Source: Nocardia nova NBRC 15556 (GTDB taxonomy: Bacteria; Actinomycetota; Actinomycetes; Mycobacteriales; Mycobacteriaceae). Taken from it: 64,000 nucleotides of DNA. The notes under the pieces are model-generated. The model saw only the letters and a program-made list of their open reading frames with translations. It was not told where the DNA came from and made no database searches. A program made the position numbers and the translations under genes. Positions within the stretch are counted from its first letter, which is position 1, and every line of letters begins with the position of its first letter. This document shows positions 41,016 to 50,938 of this stretch, one piece after another. The stretch spans positions 1 through 64,000 of the forward strand of contig NZ_BDBN01000053.1 in assembly GCF_001613005.1 (NCBI RefSeq), read 5' to 3'.

Positions 41016-42458
41016 TTACTTACTCTGCCCCAGGAGGGTGGAGACCAGGGTGTAGGCCAGATTCACCAGTTCGGAATCGAGCGCACCGTTGCCCAAGCCG
41101 AGCGATTTCGCCAGCGGCAGCAGCAGCTGCATGGCGGTGGTGGCGAGATTACCTGCACCGGAACCGGATTGCGGTTTCTGGGTGCCGCTGGTTCCGGGTG
41201 CGGTCGAGGTCTGCGGTGAGACCCCGGACGTGCCCGGATCGGTGTTCGAATAGGTTCCCGGCGCCGTGCGATAGGTGCCGGCCGGATTCGAGCCCGGTTG
41301 CGTCGTGGCCGGAGCCGACGGCGCGGTGGACGTCGGCGCGGACTGCGTGGTGGCGGGCGTCGAGTTCGGCCCGCCACGCAATGCGTCCGTTGCCGAATTC
41401 TGTTGCGGTGCTGCCGGATTCTGCGTCCCCGAATTCTGGGTCCCCGAATTCTGGGCGCCGGAATTCGGTGTCGCCGATCCCTGCGGAGACGCGCTCTCCG
41501 GCGCGGCATTCTGCGGTGCCGGACTTTGCGGGGTGGCACTCGGCGACGTGGTGCTCTGTGACGTACCGGTCTGCGACGCGGAATTGTCCTGCCCCGGCGC
41601 CGACTGCGGCGCGTTCGCGGGACTGTCGGCGGGCGACGCGGCCGGCGAGGCACCACCCGGAGCCACTCCGATCAGATAACTCACCAGCCCGGTCGTGATC
41701 GCGATGGCATGCTCGAGCTGCCCCTCGGGCGATTCGAGCTTTTTCGCGTCGTCGACATTCGCGCCATTGCCCATTTCGATGAAGACGTCGGGCACCTCGG
41801 TCAGCGCCGGGCCCGCGATATCGGACCGGGTTTGCAGACCGTCGACCGCGCCCGCGTAATCAGCGGGCGTGAACCCGGCCTTTTTGTACGCGTCACGCAT
41901 GGCATTCGTGGCGACCTGACCGGGGCCCGACTGCGCTTCGTTCGCCTTGGCATCGGGGACCGGCAGCTGCGGCACGATCAGATGGAATCCGTGATCCTGT
42001 TCCGGTGCGCCGTCGGCGTGGATGCTGACGGCCACCGCGGCGCCGGAGCTGTTGGCCGCCGCGGCGCGTTCGTCGACACATCCGCCCCAGCCGGTGTCGT
42101 CCTGGCGGCTCATCACGACGTGCGCGCCGAGCGCCTCGAGCGACTGCCGGACCAGCTGTGCCACATTCCAGTTGATGGTGTGCTCGGGCACGCCGTTGCG
42201 GGTGGTCATCCCCGTGGTCTGGCACTCCTTGGTGCCACCACGGCCGTTGTTCACTTGACGATTGAGGTCTTCGTTGTGGTTGCTGCCCTGATGGCCCGGG
42301 TCCAGAAATACCGTCTTACCCACCAATTTGGTCGACATATCGGGATCTGCGGGCGCGGCCGGCGCGGCGAGAGCGGCGACGGGCGCCAGCACACCGGCCG
42401 TGGTGACCGCGGCGACGGCGAGCCTGACTCCGGTCTTGATGATGTGTGGATGGTTCAT
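41016..42458 (-). CDS. Secreted N-acetylmuramoyl-L-alanine amidase with disordered C-terminal tail
   Basis: A 480-residue protein. The signal peptide is KTGVRLAVAAVTTAGVLAPV with an AxA site. An amidase_3 domain (residues ~45-265) follows: VFLDPGHQGSNHNED (Zn His), NGVPEHTINWNVAQLV (Zn Glu), VAVSIHADGAPEQDHGFHL (Zn His) and PDVFIEMGNGANVDDAKKLE (catalytic Glu). This resembles mycobacterial Rv3717/Ami1. The following ~160 residues are Ala/Pro/Ser/Gln/Asn-rich with repeats such as SGTQNSGTQNPA. The chain ends in a hydrophobic helical segment (TTAMQLLLPLAKSLGLG). The tail is not present in Rv3717. Confidence 0.88.
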   Translation of the reverse strand: MNHPHIIKTGVRLAVAAVTTAGVLAPVAALAAPAAPADPDMSTKLVGKTVFLDPGHQGSNHNEDLNRQVNNGRGGTKECQTTGMTTRNGVPEHTINWNVAQLVRQSLEALGAHVVMSRQDDTGWGGCVDERAAAANSSGAAVAVSIHADGAPEQDHGFHLIVPQLPVPDAKANEAQSGPGQVATNAMRDAYKKAGFTPADYAGAVDGLQTRSDIAGPALTEVPDVFIEMGNGANVDDAKKLESPEGQLEHAIAITTGLVSYLIGVAPGGASPAASPADSPANAPQSAPGQDNSASQTGTSQSTTSPSATPQSPAPQNAAPESASPQGSATPNSGAQNSGTQNSGTQNPAAPQQNSATDALRGGPNSTPATTQSAPTSTAPSAPATTQPGSNPAGTYRTAPGTYSNTDPGTSGVSPQTSTAPGTSGTQKPQSGSGAGNLATTAMQLLLPLAKSLGLGNGALDSELVNLAYTLVSTLLGQSK

Positions 42459-43186
42459 GTTCGGACGGCGCACCCGGAGGCGGGCACACCCCTCCCTTCC
42501 CACTAGTAACATCAAACCCAGTGGTTCACTGTTGCAACGCCAGCATCAACTACGCAAGCTCAGTTACCGAACCGTTACCCCCATTAGACCCGCAGCGGGA
42601 CGCCATTTCCGCAGACACGCCGGTCGTATGGCTGATTCAGCGGCAGTCGGCACGAGAAACGGACATCTCAGAGCTATCTCATCGCGGTCGCACTCGCGGA
42701 ACGCACGGAACAACCGGCAGGTTTGTGTCGCTGACCACATCGAGGCGAAATTCGAGGGAATGCACATCATTGCCCGAATGTCGCTGCGGCCGGGCGAATC
42801 CGCACGATCCGCCGATATCCAGGCCCGCGGCCGAAAATGCCGAAATGCTGACCCCGGATGATTCGCCAGAGTAATTTAATTCTGAAATACCGCTGTGTTG
42901 CACGGGTCGCCGGCGCTGCAGTACGTTCCCATCTCGCACCTCGGCGGTTGAATCGCACGCCGGTGCCGTCCCCGTGGGCACGAGGGGATCCCGCGGGGAC
43001 GTTCAGCGACGGCATTTCGCGGCCGTCTGCCCACCGGCCAGCGGACGCGTTGTCGAATCTCCAGATATTTCTCCGATCCGGTCCGCGCCTATCGCAATTC
43101 TGATAGACCAAGGCCCCGGAAGATGCGGGGATCTTCTCCGGCCGCCCGATAGTCGACGGCCGTCTGCGAGATCGAGGAGGACCGCC
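42459..43186. other. Long spacer upstream of the amidase gene
   Basis: About 730 bases, lower in GC than the neighbours, with only short open frames that lack ribosome-binding sites or recognisable families. It holds the amidase promoter region with the GTTAC direct repeat (42563-42578) and, at its right end, the ribosome-binding site of the secreted protein gene. I see no riboswitch I can name. Confidence 0.5.
42563..42578 (-). promoter_or_regulatory. GTAAC direct repeat, MtrA-type site
   Basis: On the minus strand GTAAC is repeated with 11-base start-to-start spacing (GTAACGGTTCGGTAAC), about 105 bases before the amidase ATG. Direct repeats of this type are bound by MtrA, which controls peptidoglycan hydrolase genes in actinomycetes. 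Binding here is inferred. Confidence 0.5.
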
Positions 43187-43591
43187 GTGCGTGGACGCAC
43201 GTTTGTGATCGCCGGGGCCGTCGCGTCCACGGTGACGATGCTCGGATCCGGCACCGCTGCCGCCGATCCGGCGACGAACATTCCCGGAGACGGGATGTAC
43301 CGGGTCGGGGTAGATATCGCGCCCGGCATCTATCAGTCCGCGGGGCCGGCGGACCCGGCGCACGACTGTTCCTGGGAGCGCCTGTGGAAGATTCCCGAAC
43401 CCGGTGATCCGCCGGACCCGAACGCCGCCATCGTCGCCAGCGACCGCACCCACACCACTCCGGTGCGGGTGCTGATCAAATCGTCCGATGTCGCGTTCGC
43501 CTCGGCCAACTGCGGCGGCTGGGTGATGATGCCGGCGCCGCCGCCGACCGGCTCCTACGGGCCGGGCGGGTTGTTCGGCAGCGAGTACTGA
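43187..43591 (+). CDS. Small secreted protein of unknown function
   Basis: A 134-residue protein with a clear signal peptide (VRGRTFVIAGAVASTVTMLG, then SGTAAADP as cleavage site). The mature part begins PGDGMYRVGVDIAPGIYQSA and has two cysteines (HDCSWERLW and SANCGGWVMM) that may form a disulphide. The GxYxVGxDIxPGxY pattern recurs in small secreted actinomycete proteins, but I know no function. GAGGAGG 7 bases before the GTG fixes the start. The C-terminus is Pro/Gly-rich. Confidence 0.8.
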   Translation: MRGRTFVIAGAVASTVTMLGSGTAAADPATNIPGDGMYRVGVDIAPGIYQSAGPADPAHDCSWERLWKIPEPGDPPDPNAAIVASDRTHTTPVRVLIKSSDVAFASANCGGWVMMPAPPPTGSYGPGGLFGSEY

Positions 43592-43704
43592 GCGAGGCCG
43601 GTCCGGCGCGGTGTATCCGCCGCGCCGGATCCGGCACCCGCCGCCTGTCGCGGCCGCGATGTTAGTGTCCCGCTGAGATCCGGTGGATCGAGCGGAGGGA
43701 TGCG

Positions 43705-44798
43705 ATGGCGCGGCCGAGTCCCGTGATGAGTCGTCGGTCGCTGGCCGACGGCCGCGAGATCATCTACTTCGACAGCGAGCCGGTGCCACGCACCGCCGCC
43801 GACACCCGGGATCTGCCTCGGACCAGTACGCATTCCCAGGCACGTTTCGATCCGCTGCTCGGCGAGTGGGTGGTGATCGCCTCGCACCGCCAGAGCCGGA
43901 CCTTCCTGCCGCCGGCGGATCTGTGCCCGCTGTGCCCGTCGCGCCCCGGCCATCCCACCGAGGTCCCCGAGGCCGACTATCAGGTGGTGGTGTTCGAGAA
44001 CCGCTTTCCGTCGCTGTCGACCGGCCGCGCCGAACTTCCCGACCACGTCGAAGGGTCGCCGGAGACGTTGCTGCGCAACGGTTTCGGCCGCTGCGAGGTC
44101 GTATGCTTCACCAGCGACCACAACAGTTCGTTCGCCGGGCTCGATCCGGGCCGGGCGCGCCTGGTGGTGGACGCGTGGGCCCAGCGCAGCGCCGAACTCG
44201 GGGCGCTCGACGGCGTGGCCCAGGTGTTCTGCTTCGAGAATCACGGCGAGGAGATCGGCGTCACGCTGTCGCATCCGCACGGCCAAATCTACGCCTACCC
44301 CTTCCCCACCCCGCGCACCGCGACGATGGTGGCCAACGCGGCACGCCATCGAAAAGCCCACGGCAGCAATCTGTTCGGTGATCTTCTTGGCGCCGAACGA
44401 GCCGCCGGCGTCCGGGTGGTCGCGGCGAACGAGGAGTGGACCGCCTTCGTACCACCGTTCGCCCGCTGGCCCTACGAAGTTCAGCTCTATCCGCACCGCC
44501 GGGTGGCCGATATCCCCGATCTCGACGATGCCCAGCGCGACGGTTTCGCGCATCTGTACCTGGATGTGCAGCAACGCTTCGCGCGCCGATTCGACACCCC
44601 CATGCCGTACGTGGCGGCATGGAATCAAGCGCCGAAATCCGGTGTGCCGGGCGATGATTGGTGGCTGCACCTGCAGCTGTTCTCGATCCGGCGGACGGCG
44701 CACAAGTTGAAGTATCTGGCCGGCTCGGAATCGGGGATGAATGTCTTCATCAGCGACACCACCCCCGAGACCGTGGCCGCCGAACTGCGGGAGGTGCG

Positions 44799-44802
<4 letters not shown>
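43705..44802 (+). CDS. galT: Galactose-1-phosphate uridylyltransferase
   Basis: A 365-residue GalT. The N-terminal zinc site is LCPLCPSRPGHP, VFENRFPSLS follows, and the catalytic motif is GVTLSHPHGQIYAYPF (HPHGQ). The second half contains PYEVQLYPHRRVADIPDL and DWWLHLQLFSIRRTAHKLKY. It exchanges UMP between UDP-glucose and galactose-1-phosphate. GGAGGG lies 6 bases before the ATG. The stop overlaps the galK GTG (GTGA). Confidence 0.95.
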
Positions 44803-45926
<1,124 letters not shown>

Positions 45927-45937
45927 GGTGGGGTGCC

Positions 45938-46687
45938 ATGACCAGGCGCAGAATTCTCATCACCGGAGCGAGTGCGGGCCTGGGGGCCGAGATGGCTCGG
46001 CAGTTCGCGGCGCGCGGGCGCGATCTCGCGCTGTGCGCGCGCCGCATGGAGAACCTGCGGTCGCTGCGCGAGCAATTGCGGGCGGCCCATCCCGATATCC
46101 GGGTTTCGCTGCGGACCCTCGATGTGGACGACCACGAGGCGGTCCCGCGCGTATTCGGGGAATTCCGCGACGAATTCGGCGGGCTGGATCGCGTGATCGT
46201 CAACGCCGGCCTGGGCAAGGGCGCGGCGCTGGGTACCGGGCGTGCGGATGCGAATATCGCGACGGCCACAACGAATTTCGTGAGTGCGCTGGCCCAGGCC
46301 GAGGCCGCACTGGAGATCTTTCGCGACCAGAACGCCGGGCATCTGGTGCTGATCTCGTCGATGAGCGCGGTGCGCGGGCTGCCCGGTAAGAAGGCCGCGT
46401 ATGCGGCGAGCAAGGCCGGATTGTCCGCGCTCGGTGAGGGTTTGGCGATCGAACTGCGCCGCAGCCCGATCGCCGTGACCACGATGCAGCCCGGATTCAT
46501 CGCCACCGAGATGTCGGCGCGCGCCGACGACGCCCGGCTGGTCGCACCGCTCGAACGCGGTGTGGCCGCGATGGTCGCCGCGATCGAGTCCGAGCCGGTG
46601 CGCGCCTGCGTGCCGCAATGGCCTTGGCGCGCACTGAACCTCGTGCTGCCACGGCTGCCGAGGGCGGTCATGGCACGGCTGGGCTGA
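45938..46687 (+). CDS. SDR family oxidoreductase
   Basis: A 249-residue classical SDR: ILITGASAGLGAEMARQFAA (TGxxxGxG), VIVNAGLGKGAALGT (NAG), VLISSMSAVRGLPGKKAAYA and AYAASKAGLSALGEGLAIEL (catalytic Ser, Tyr, Lys). Substrate unknown. It starts 11 bases after galK and could be read through from it. The C-terminus (NLVLPRLPRAVMARLG) is amphipathic, as in membrane-associated members acting on lipids. Confidence 0.9.
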   Translation: MTRRRILITGASAGLGAEMARQFAARGRDLALCARRMENLRSLREQLRAAHPDIRVSLRTLDVDDHEAVPRVFGEFRDEFGGLDRVIVNAGLGKGAALGTGRADANIATATTNFVSALAQAEAALEIFRDQNAGHLVLISSMSAVRGLPGKKAAYAASKAGLSALGEGLAIELRRSPIAVTTMQPGFIATEMSARADDARLVAPLERGVAAMVAAIESEPVRACVPQWPWRALNLVLPRLPRAVMARLG

Positions 46688-47015
46688 TCCGGCTCGGACG
46701 GCCCTGCGCTCGGTGAGGTCTCTCACAATCGACCGCCCCGATCGATGTGAAGTTTCACCACGAATCCGGCACTCTGCAAGTTAGCGGACTCCCGGATCCG
46801 CTTCGCGAACCGACAGAAGCCTCGATGTAGCGGCGATATTCATCGATTGCCGAGTAGTTACTACTTGCTGCGACGCGCTGTTACAAATACATCGAATTCA
46901 CCACTACCCGATCGAAGCGTCGAGATGCGGATCAAGAATGCGCTAGTTACTCTCGGGTAGCATCACGTCACGAACAAATTCCGCAAGCATTCGTCATGCC
47001 AATTCAGGAGGCGGC
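46688..47015. promoter_or_regulatory. Promoter region of the beta-lactone operon
   Basis: A 328-base spacer, AT-richer than its flanks. It contains a 13-base palindrome AGTAGTTACTACT (46853-46865), a possible -10 element TAGCAT (46958-46963) and, just before the first gene, AGGAGG with 4 bases to the GTG. No regulator gene adjoins, so the palindrome's binding protein is unknown. Confidence 0.55.
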
Positions 47016-48065
47016 GTGCCGCATTCTCGTTTCGAAGCGATCGGCGCATATCTACCCGAAAAAAAGGTCACCACGGAGGAATTGATATCGCGCCTCGCCG
47101 TACCGCCGGCCTTCGATCTCGAAAAGATCACAGGCGTGCGCGAACGCCGCGTTCACGACACCCGACCGGAATCCTACGAAGACTCGTTCGTCCTGGCCGG
47201 CAAGGCGCTGGACGAGTGTCTGTCCAGGTCACAGTACTCCGGGTCGGAGATCGAGGTGGTCATCTCCACCTCGATAACCCGCAGCAAGGACGCCGACAAG
47301 ATATATATGGAGCCGTCCTTCGCGTCGGCTCTGGCACAACGCATCGGTGCGCGGAACGCTATTACCTTCGACCTTTCCAACGCCTGCGCGGGAATGCTCA
47401 GCGGAACCTACATCCTCGATCGGATGATTCGATCCGGAATGGTGCGCAACGGCATCGTGGTGAGCGGTGAGGCGATTACTCCGATCGCCGATACCGCGGT
47501 GCGCGAAATTTCCGACAAATACGATCTGCAATTCGCGTCGCTCACCGTGGGCGATTCCGCGGCCGCGGTGGTGCTCGATCGTTCCGTCGACGAGGCCGAC
47601 CGCATCGACTACATCGAGCTGGTCACGGCCTCGGAGTTCTCGCACCTGTGCCTGGGCATGCCCAGTGACAAGACCCCGGGCGTGGCGCTCTACACCGACA
47701 ATCGCAAGATGCACAACGAGTCCCGTTTTCTGTTGTGGACCGACACCCAGCGCATGTTCTACGAGAAGCGCGGCACCACGTTCGCCGAGGAGAACTTCGA
47801 CTTCGTCATCCACCATCAGTTCGGCGCGGCGGCGATCCCGTATATGAACGCCATCGCCGAACGGGAATTCGGCGCACCGATGCCGCCCGACCTCAATGTG
47901 CTGACCGAATACGGAAATACTTCCAGCACTTCACATTTCATCGTGCTGCACGACCATCTGAGCCGCGGTGAGATCCCGGCCGGCTCGAAACTGCTGATGG
48001 TTCCGGCCGCCTCCGGGGTGGTCGGCGGTTTCCTGTCCACCACGATTTCGTCTCTGAAGGTCTGA
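47016..48065 (+). CDS. nltA: KAS III / OleA-type thiolase, catalytically complete (NltA-like)
   Basis: A 349-residue KAS III-fold enzyme. The nucleophile C124 is in ITFDLSNACAGMLSGTYILD, H266/H267 in DFVIHHQFGAAAIPYM and N301 in TEYGNTSSTSHF, a full Cys-His-Asn triad. The OleA-type Glu is in DKIYMEPSFASALAQR (E99). Non-decarboxylating OleA-type enzymes join two fatty acyl-CoAs into a 2-alkyl-3-ketoacid. It is followed after 10 bases by a second KAS III-like gene, then an OleC-like and an OleD-like gene, the gene set known for nocardiolactone (nltABCD). The assignment is by motif and context. Confidence 0.85.
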   Translation: MPHSRFEAIGAYLPEKKVTTEELISRLAVPPAFDLEKITGVRERRVHDTRPESYEDSFVLAGKALDECLSRSQYSGSEIEVVISTSITRSKDADKIYMEPSFASALAQRIGARNAITFDLSNACAGMLSGTYILDRMIRSGMVRNGIVVSGEAITPIADTAVREISDKYDLQFASLTVGDSAAAVVLDRSVDEADRIDYIELVTASEFSHLCLGMPSDKTPGVALYTDNRKMHNESRFLLWTDTQRMFYEKRGTTFAEENFDFVIHHQFGAAAIPYMNAIAEREFGAPMPPDLNVLTEYGNTSSTSHFIVLHDHLSRGEIPAGSKLLMVPAASGVVGGFLSTTISSLKV

Positions 48066-48075
48066 GGTACTGGTC

Positions 48076-48981
48076 ATGGGCGTTGCCATCACATCCACCG
48101 GAATCAGTCGCGAGAGCGACACGTTCAGCATCGTCGAGCACAGTGGCCGCGCCGCGCGCCGCAGCCTCGAACGCGCCGGGGTGGCGCCGGAGCAGGTCGG
48201 GGTGCTGATCAACGCGGGAATCTTCCGCGACTCCAACACCGTGGAACCGGCGGTGTCGGCGCTGATCCAGAAGGAGGCGGGGATCGGACTGGACTACCGG
48301 TTCGGCGACCCGCGCTCGTTCTCCTTCGACCTGATGAACGGCGCCACCGGTGTGCTCAACGCGGTTCAGGTCGCGCAGTCGATTCTCGAGACCGCCGGAT
48401 CGGGCCACGTCCTGATCGTCTCCGGGGACACCCATCCGTCGCTGGCCCGGTCGGCGGCCGACGACGAGTTCCCCTACGCCACCGCGGGTGCCGCGCTGCT
48501 GCTCGAGCACACCGACGAGCCGGTCGGCTTCGGCCGCGTGCACACCGTCGCGGGTTCGGGTTCTCCCGTGGTGCAGTCGTATGTCGACGTCACCACGATG
48601 GGCACGGCCGGACGCGGACTGATGACGGTGGAACGCGAACCCGGATTCGAGGATCGACTGCTGGAGATCGCCGCCGACGCCGGCCGCCGCGCCCTCGACG
48701 CCGACGGAATCGATCCCGCCGCAACCGTTCTCATCGCCTCCACGCCGACGCCGAAGTTCCCGCGGCTGCTCGCGGACACCCTCGGTATCGGCGAGGTCCG
48801 CACCCCGGACCTGTCCGCCGGCGATCCACACACTGCGGCGTTGCCGCTGGCCTATCACCATGCAGTGGAGGAGGATTCGCTCGCCGGCTTCGACACCGTG
48901 CTGTTCGTCGCGGCGGGCGCGGGACCGTCCGCGGCGGCCGCGGTGTATCGCCTGCCGGTCGCCGCCGGTGCGGCGGCGTGA
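48076..48981 (+). CDS. nltB: KAS III-like partner subunit without active-site cysteine (NltB-like)
   Basis: A 301-residue KAS III-fold protein. Where the partner has DLSNACAG, this one reads FSFDLMNGATGVLNAVQVA, so the nucleophilic Cys is Ala. It retains a glutamate in FRDSNTVEPAVSALIQKEAG (E57), corresponding to the Glu that OleA reaches across the dimer interface. This fits a heterodimer in which one subunit carries the nucleophile and the other the base, as known for the lipstatin pair LstA/LstB. The ATG at 48076 starts 10 bases after the previous stop; its end overlaps the ligase gene by 4. Confidence 0.82.
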   Translation: MGVAITSTGISRESDTFSIVEHSGRAARRSLERAGVAPEQVGVLINAGIFRDSNTVEPAVSALIQKEAGIGLDYRFGDPRSFSFDLMNGATGVLNAVQVAQSILETAGSGHVLIVSGDTHPSLARSAADDEFPYATAGAALLLEHTDEPVGFGRVHTVAGSGSPVVQSYVDVTTMGTAGRGLMTVEREPGFEDRLLEIAADAGRRALDADGIDPAATVLIASTPTPKFPRLLADTLGIGEVRTPDLSAGDPHTAALPLAYHHAVEEDSLAGFDTVLFVAAGAGPSAAAAVYRLPVAAGAAA

Positions 48982-50648
48982 GCGGTACATACTGGCGCGC
49001 GGTCGACCGGTTCCGCGTGGTCGCCGCGGCCGCACCCGACCGCACCGCGGTGTATTTCGCCGATGCCGACCATGCGGGCACCCCGCACTATCGGCGGCTG
49101 AGCTACGCCGACCTGGATCGCTGGTCCGACACTGTCGGTGAGCGGCTCACCGCCGCGGGCGTCGGCAGCGGAACCCGCACCATCGTGCTGGTGCTGCCGG
49201 GGCCGGAGCTCTACGCGATCATGCTGGGACTGTTGAAGATCGGCGCGGTGCCGGTGGTCATCGATCCGGGTATGGGGCTGCGCCGGATGCTGCGCTGCCT
49301 GCAGGCGGCCGACGCCGAGGCGTTCATCGGCATTCCGCAGGCGCATGCGGCGCGGGTGCTGTTCCGCCGCTACTTCCGCGGGGTGCGGGTCGCGGTCACG
49401 GTCGGGCGGCGATGGTTCTGGGGCGGAGCGACATTCGACAGCTGGGGTCGCCGCCCGTCCGGCACCGCGCCGGACCGCGCTCCGGCACCCGAGGGCGACC
49501 TGCTGATGATCGCGTTCACCACCGGGAGCACCGGACCGGCCAAGGCCGTGGAGATGACCCACGGCAATCTGTCGGCCATGGTCGAGCAGGTCCACGCCGC
49601 GCGCGGGCATGTGCCGCCGCAGACCTCGCTGATCACGTTGCCGCTGGTCGGCATTCTGGATCTGCTGCTCGGTTCGCAGTGCGTGCTGCCGCCGCTGATT
49701 CCCAGCCGGGTGGGTGCGACCGATCCGGCGCACGTGGCCGACGCGATCGGCCGGTTCGGCGTCCGCACCATGTTCGCCTCCCCCGCCGTGCTGATCCCGC
49801 TGCTGCGCCACCTCGAACAGACCGGCACCCGGCTGCCGACACTGCGCAGCATCTATTCCGGTGGCGCGCCGGTCCCGGACTGGTGTATCGCCGGCCTGCG
49901 CGCGGTGCTCGAAGAGGATGTGCTGGTCTACGCCGGATACGGGTCCACCGAGGCACTGCCGATGTCGACGATCGAATCGCGCGAGCTGCTGGACGGCCCG
50001 TCCGAACGCGCCCGCGCCGGTGCGGGCACCTGCATCGGCCGACCAGCCGACCGGGTGCGGGCGCGAATCGTGGCGATCACCGACCACCCGCTGCCCACGT
50101 GGGCGGACGCCCGCGCCCGGGAGGATCAATTGGCGGCCACCCGCGGCATCGGCGAACTGGTGGTGGCGGGGCCGAATGTGAGCACTCGCTACTACTGGCC
50201 CGCCGTGGCCAACGCGGCGGGCAAGATCGTCGACGGCGAGACCGTCTGGCATCGCACCGGTGACCTCGCGTGGATCGACGACCAGGAGCGAATCTGGTTC
50301 TGCGGACGCAAATCCCAGCGGGTCCGCACCGCCGACGGCCCGATGTTCACGGTGCAGGTCGAGCAGATCTTCAACGCCGTCGCGGGTGTGGCGCGCACGG
50401 CACTGGTCGGGGTGGGGCCGGCGGAAGCACAGCGCCCCGTGCTGTGCGTGGAACTGCGCCCGGACGCCGATCGCGACGACGTGGCCGCCGCGCTGCGCGC
50501 GCGTGGCGCGGAATTCGAGCTGACCACGAAGATCTCGGAGTTCCTGTTTCATCCGGGATTTCCGGTCGATATCCGGCACAACGCCAAGATCGGGCGCGAA
50601 CAGCTCGCGGTGTGGGCGGCTCGGCAGACCGCGAAGGCGTTGCGATGA
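48978..50648 (+). CDS. nltC: Beta-lactone synthetase, OleC/NltC-like adenylate-forming enzyme
   Basis: A 556-residue ANL-superfamily enzyme. The ATP P-loop is LLMIAFTTGSTGPAKAVEMT near residue 180, YAGYGSTEALPMSTIES is the A5-type motif, WHRTGDLAWIDDQERIWFCG the A7/A8 region, and the end FPVDIRHNAKIGREQLAVWA is characteristic of OleC. OleC enzymes adenylate a 2-alkyl-3-hydroxyacid and close the beta-lactone ring. The GTG overlaps the preceding stop and the TGA overlaps the next ATG. An ordinary fatty acyl ligase is less likely given the C-terminus and neighbours. Confidence 0.88.
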   Translation: MSGTYWRAVDRFRVVAAAAPDRTAVYFADADHAGTPHYRRLSYADLDRWSDTVGERLTAAGVGSGTRTIVLVLPGPELYAIMLGLLKIGAVPVVIDPGMGLRRMLRCLQAADAEAFIGIPQAHAARVLFRRYFRGVRVAVTVGRRWFWGGATFDSWGRRPSGTAPDRAPAPEGDLLMIAFTTGSTGPAKAVEMTHGNLSAMVEQVHAARGHVPPQTSLITLPLVGILDLLLGSQCVLPPLIPSRVGATDPAHVADAIGRFGVRTMFASPAVLIPLLRHLEQTGTRLPTLRSIYSGGAPVPDWCIAGLRAVLEEDVLVYAGYGSTEALPMSTIESRELLDGPSERARAGAGTCIGRPADRVRARIVAITDHPLPTWADARAREDQLAATRGIGELVVAGPNVSTRYYWPAVANAAGKIVDGETVWHRTGDLAWIDDQERIWFCGRKSQRVRTADGPMFTVQVEQIFNAVAGVARTALVGVGPAEAQRPVLCVELRPDADRDDVAAALRARGAEFELTTKISEFLFHPGFPVDIRHNAKIGREQLAVWAARQTAKALR

Positions 50649-50938
50649 ACGTGAAAGTTGTTGCGCTGCGCGCTGTTCCGATCGCGGGATGGTTGTTCCT
50701 GCTGGCCGGTCCGGCGGTCCGGAGCTCCGGCCGCCGCTGGCTGCGCGCGCTGTGGTGGATCGACGCGGTGCTCAGCATCGGCGTGCACGCCGCCCAGATT
50801 CCGGTCGCCCTGCGCGCCGCGCGGGGCAGCGGCCGGTCGCGCCTGTACACCGCCGTCATGACGCAGCTGTTCGGGCTCACCTGGTGGCGCACCGAAATCG
50901 TCCGCAGCACGGCATCTTTCGAGGAGAACGAACGGTGA
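50645..50938 (+). CDS. Small membrane protein in the beta-lactone operon
   Basis: A 97-residue protein with two or three hydrophobic segments: ALRAVPIAGWLFLLAGPAV, LWWIDAVLSIGVHAAQIPVA and, less clearly, YTAVMTQLFGLTWW, separated by basic loops. I do not recognise the family. It is locked into the operon by four-base overlaps on both sides (ATGA with the ligase, GTGA with the reductase), so it probably has a fixed place in the pathway, perhaps holding the soluble enzymes at the membrane. That role is a guess from context. Confidence 0.75.
   Translation: MNVKVVALRAVPIAGWLFLLAGPAVRSSGRRWLRALWWIDAVLSIGVHAAQIPVALRAARGSGRSRLYTAVMTQLFGLTWWRTEIVRSTASFEENER

Noticed and set aside
42459..43186. Several short open frames on both strands in the amidase spacer
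   Set aside because: No ribosome-binding sites, no recognisable domains, and composition unlike the neighbouring genes.
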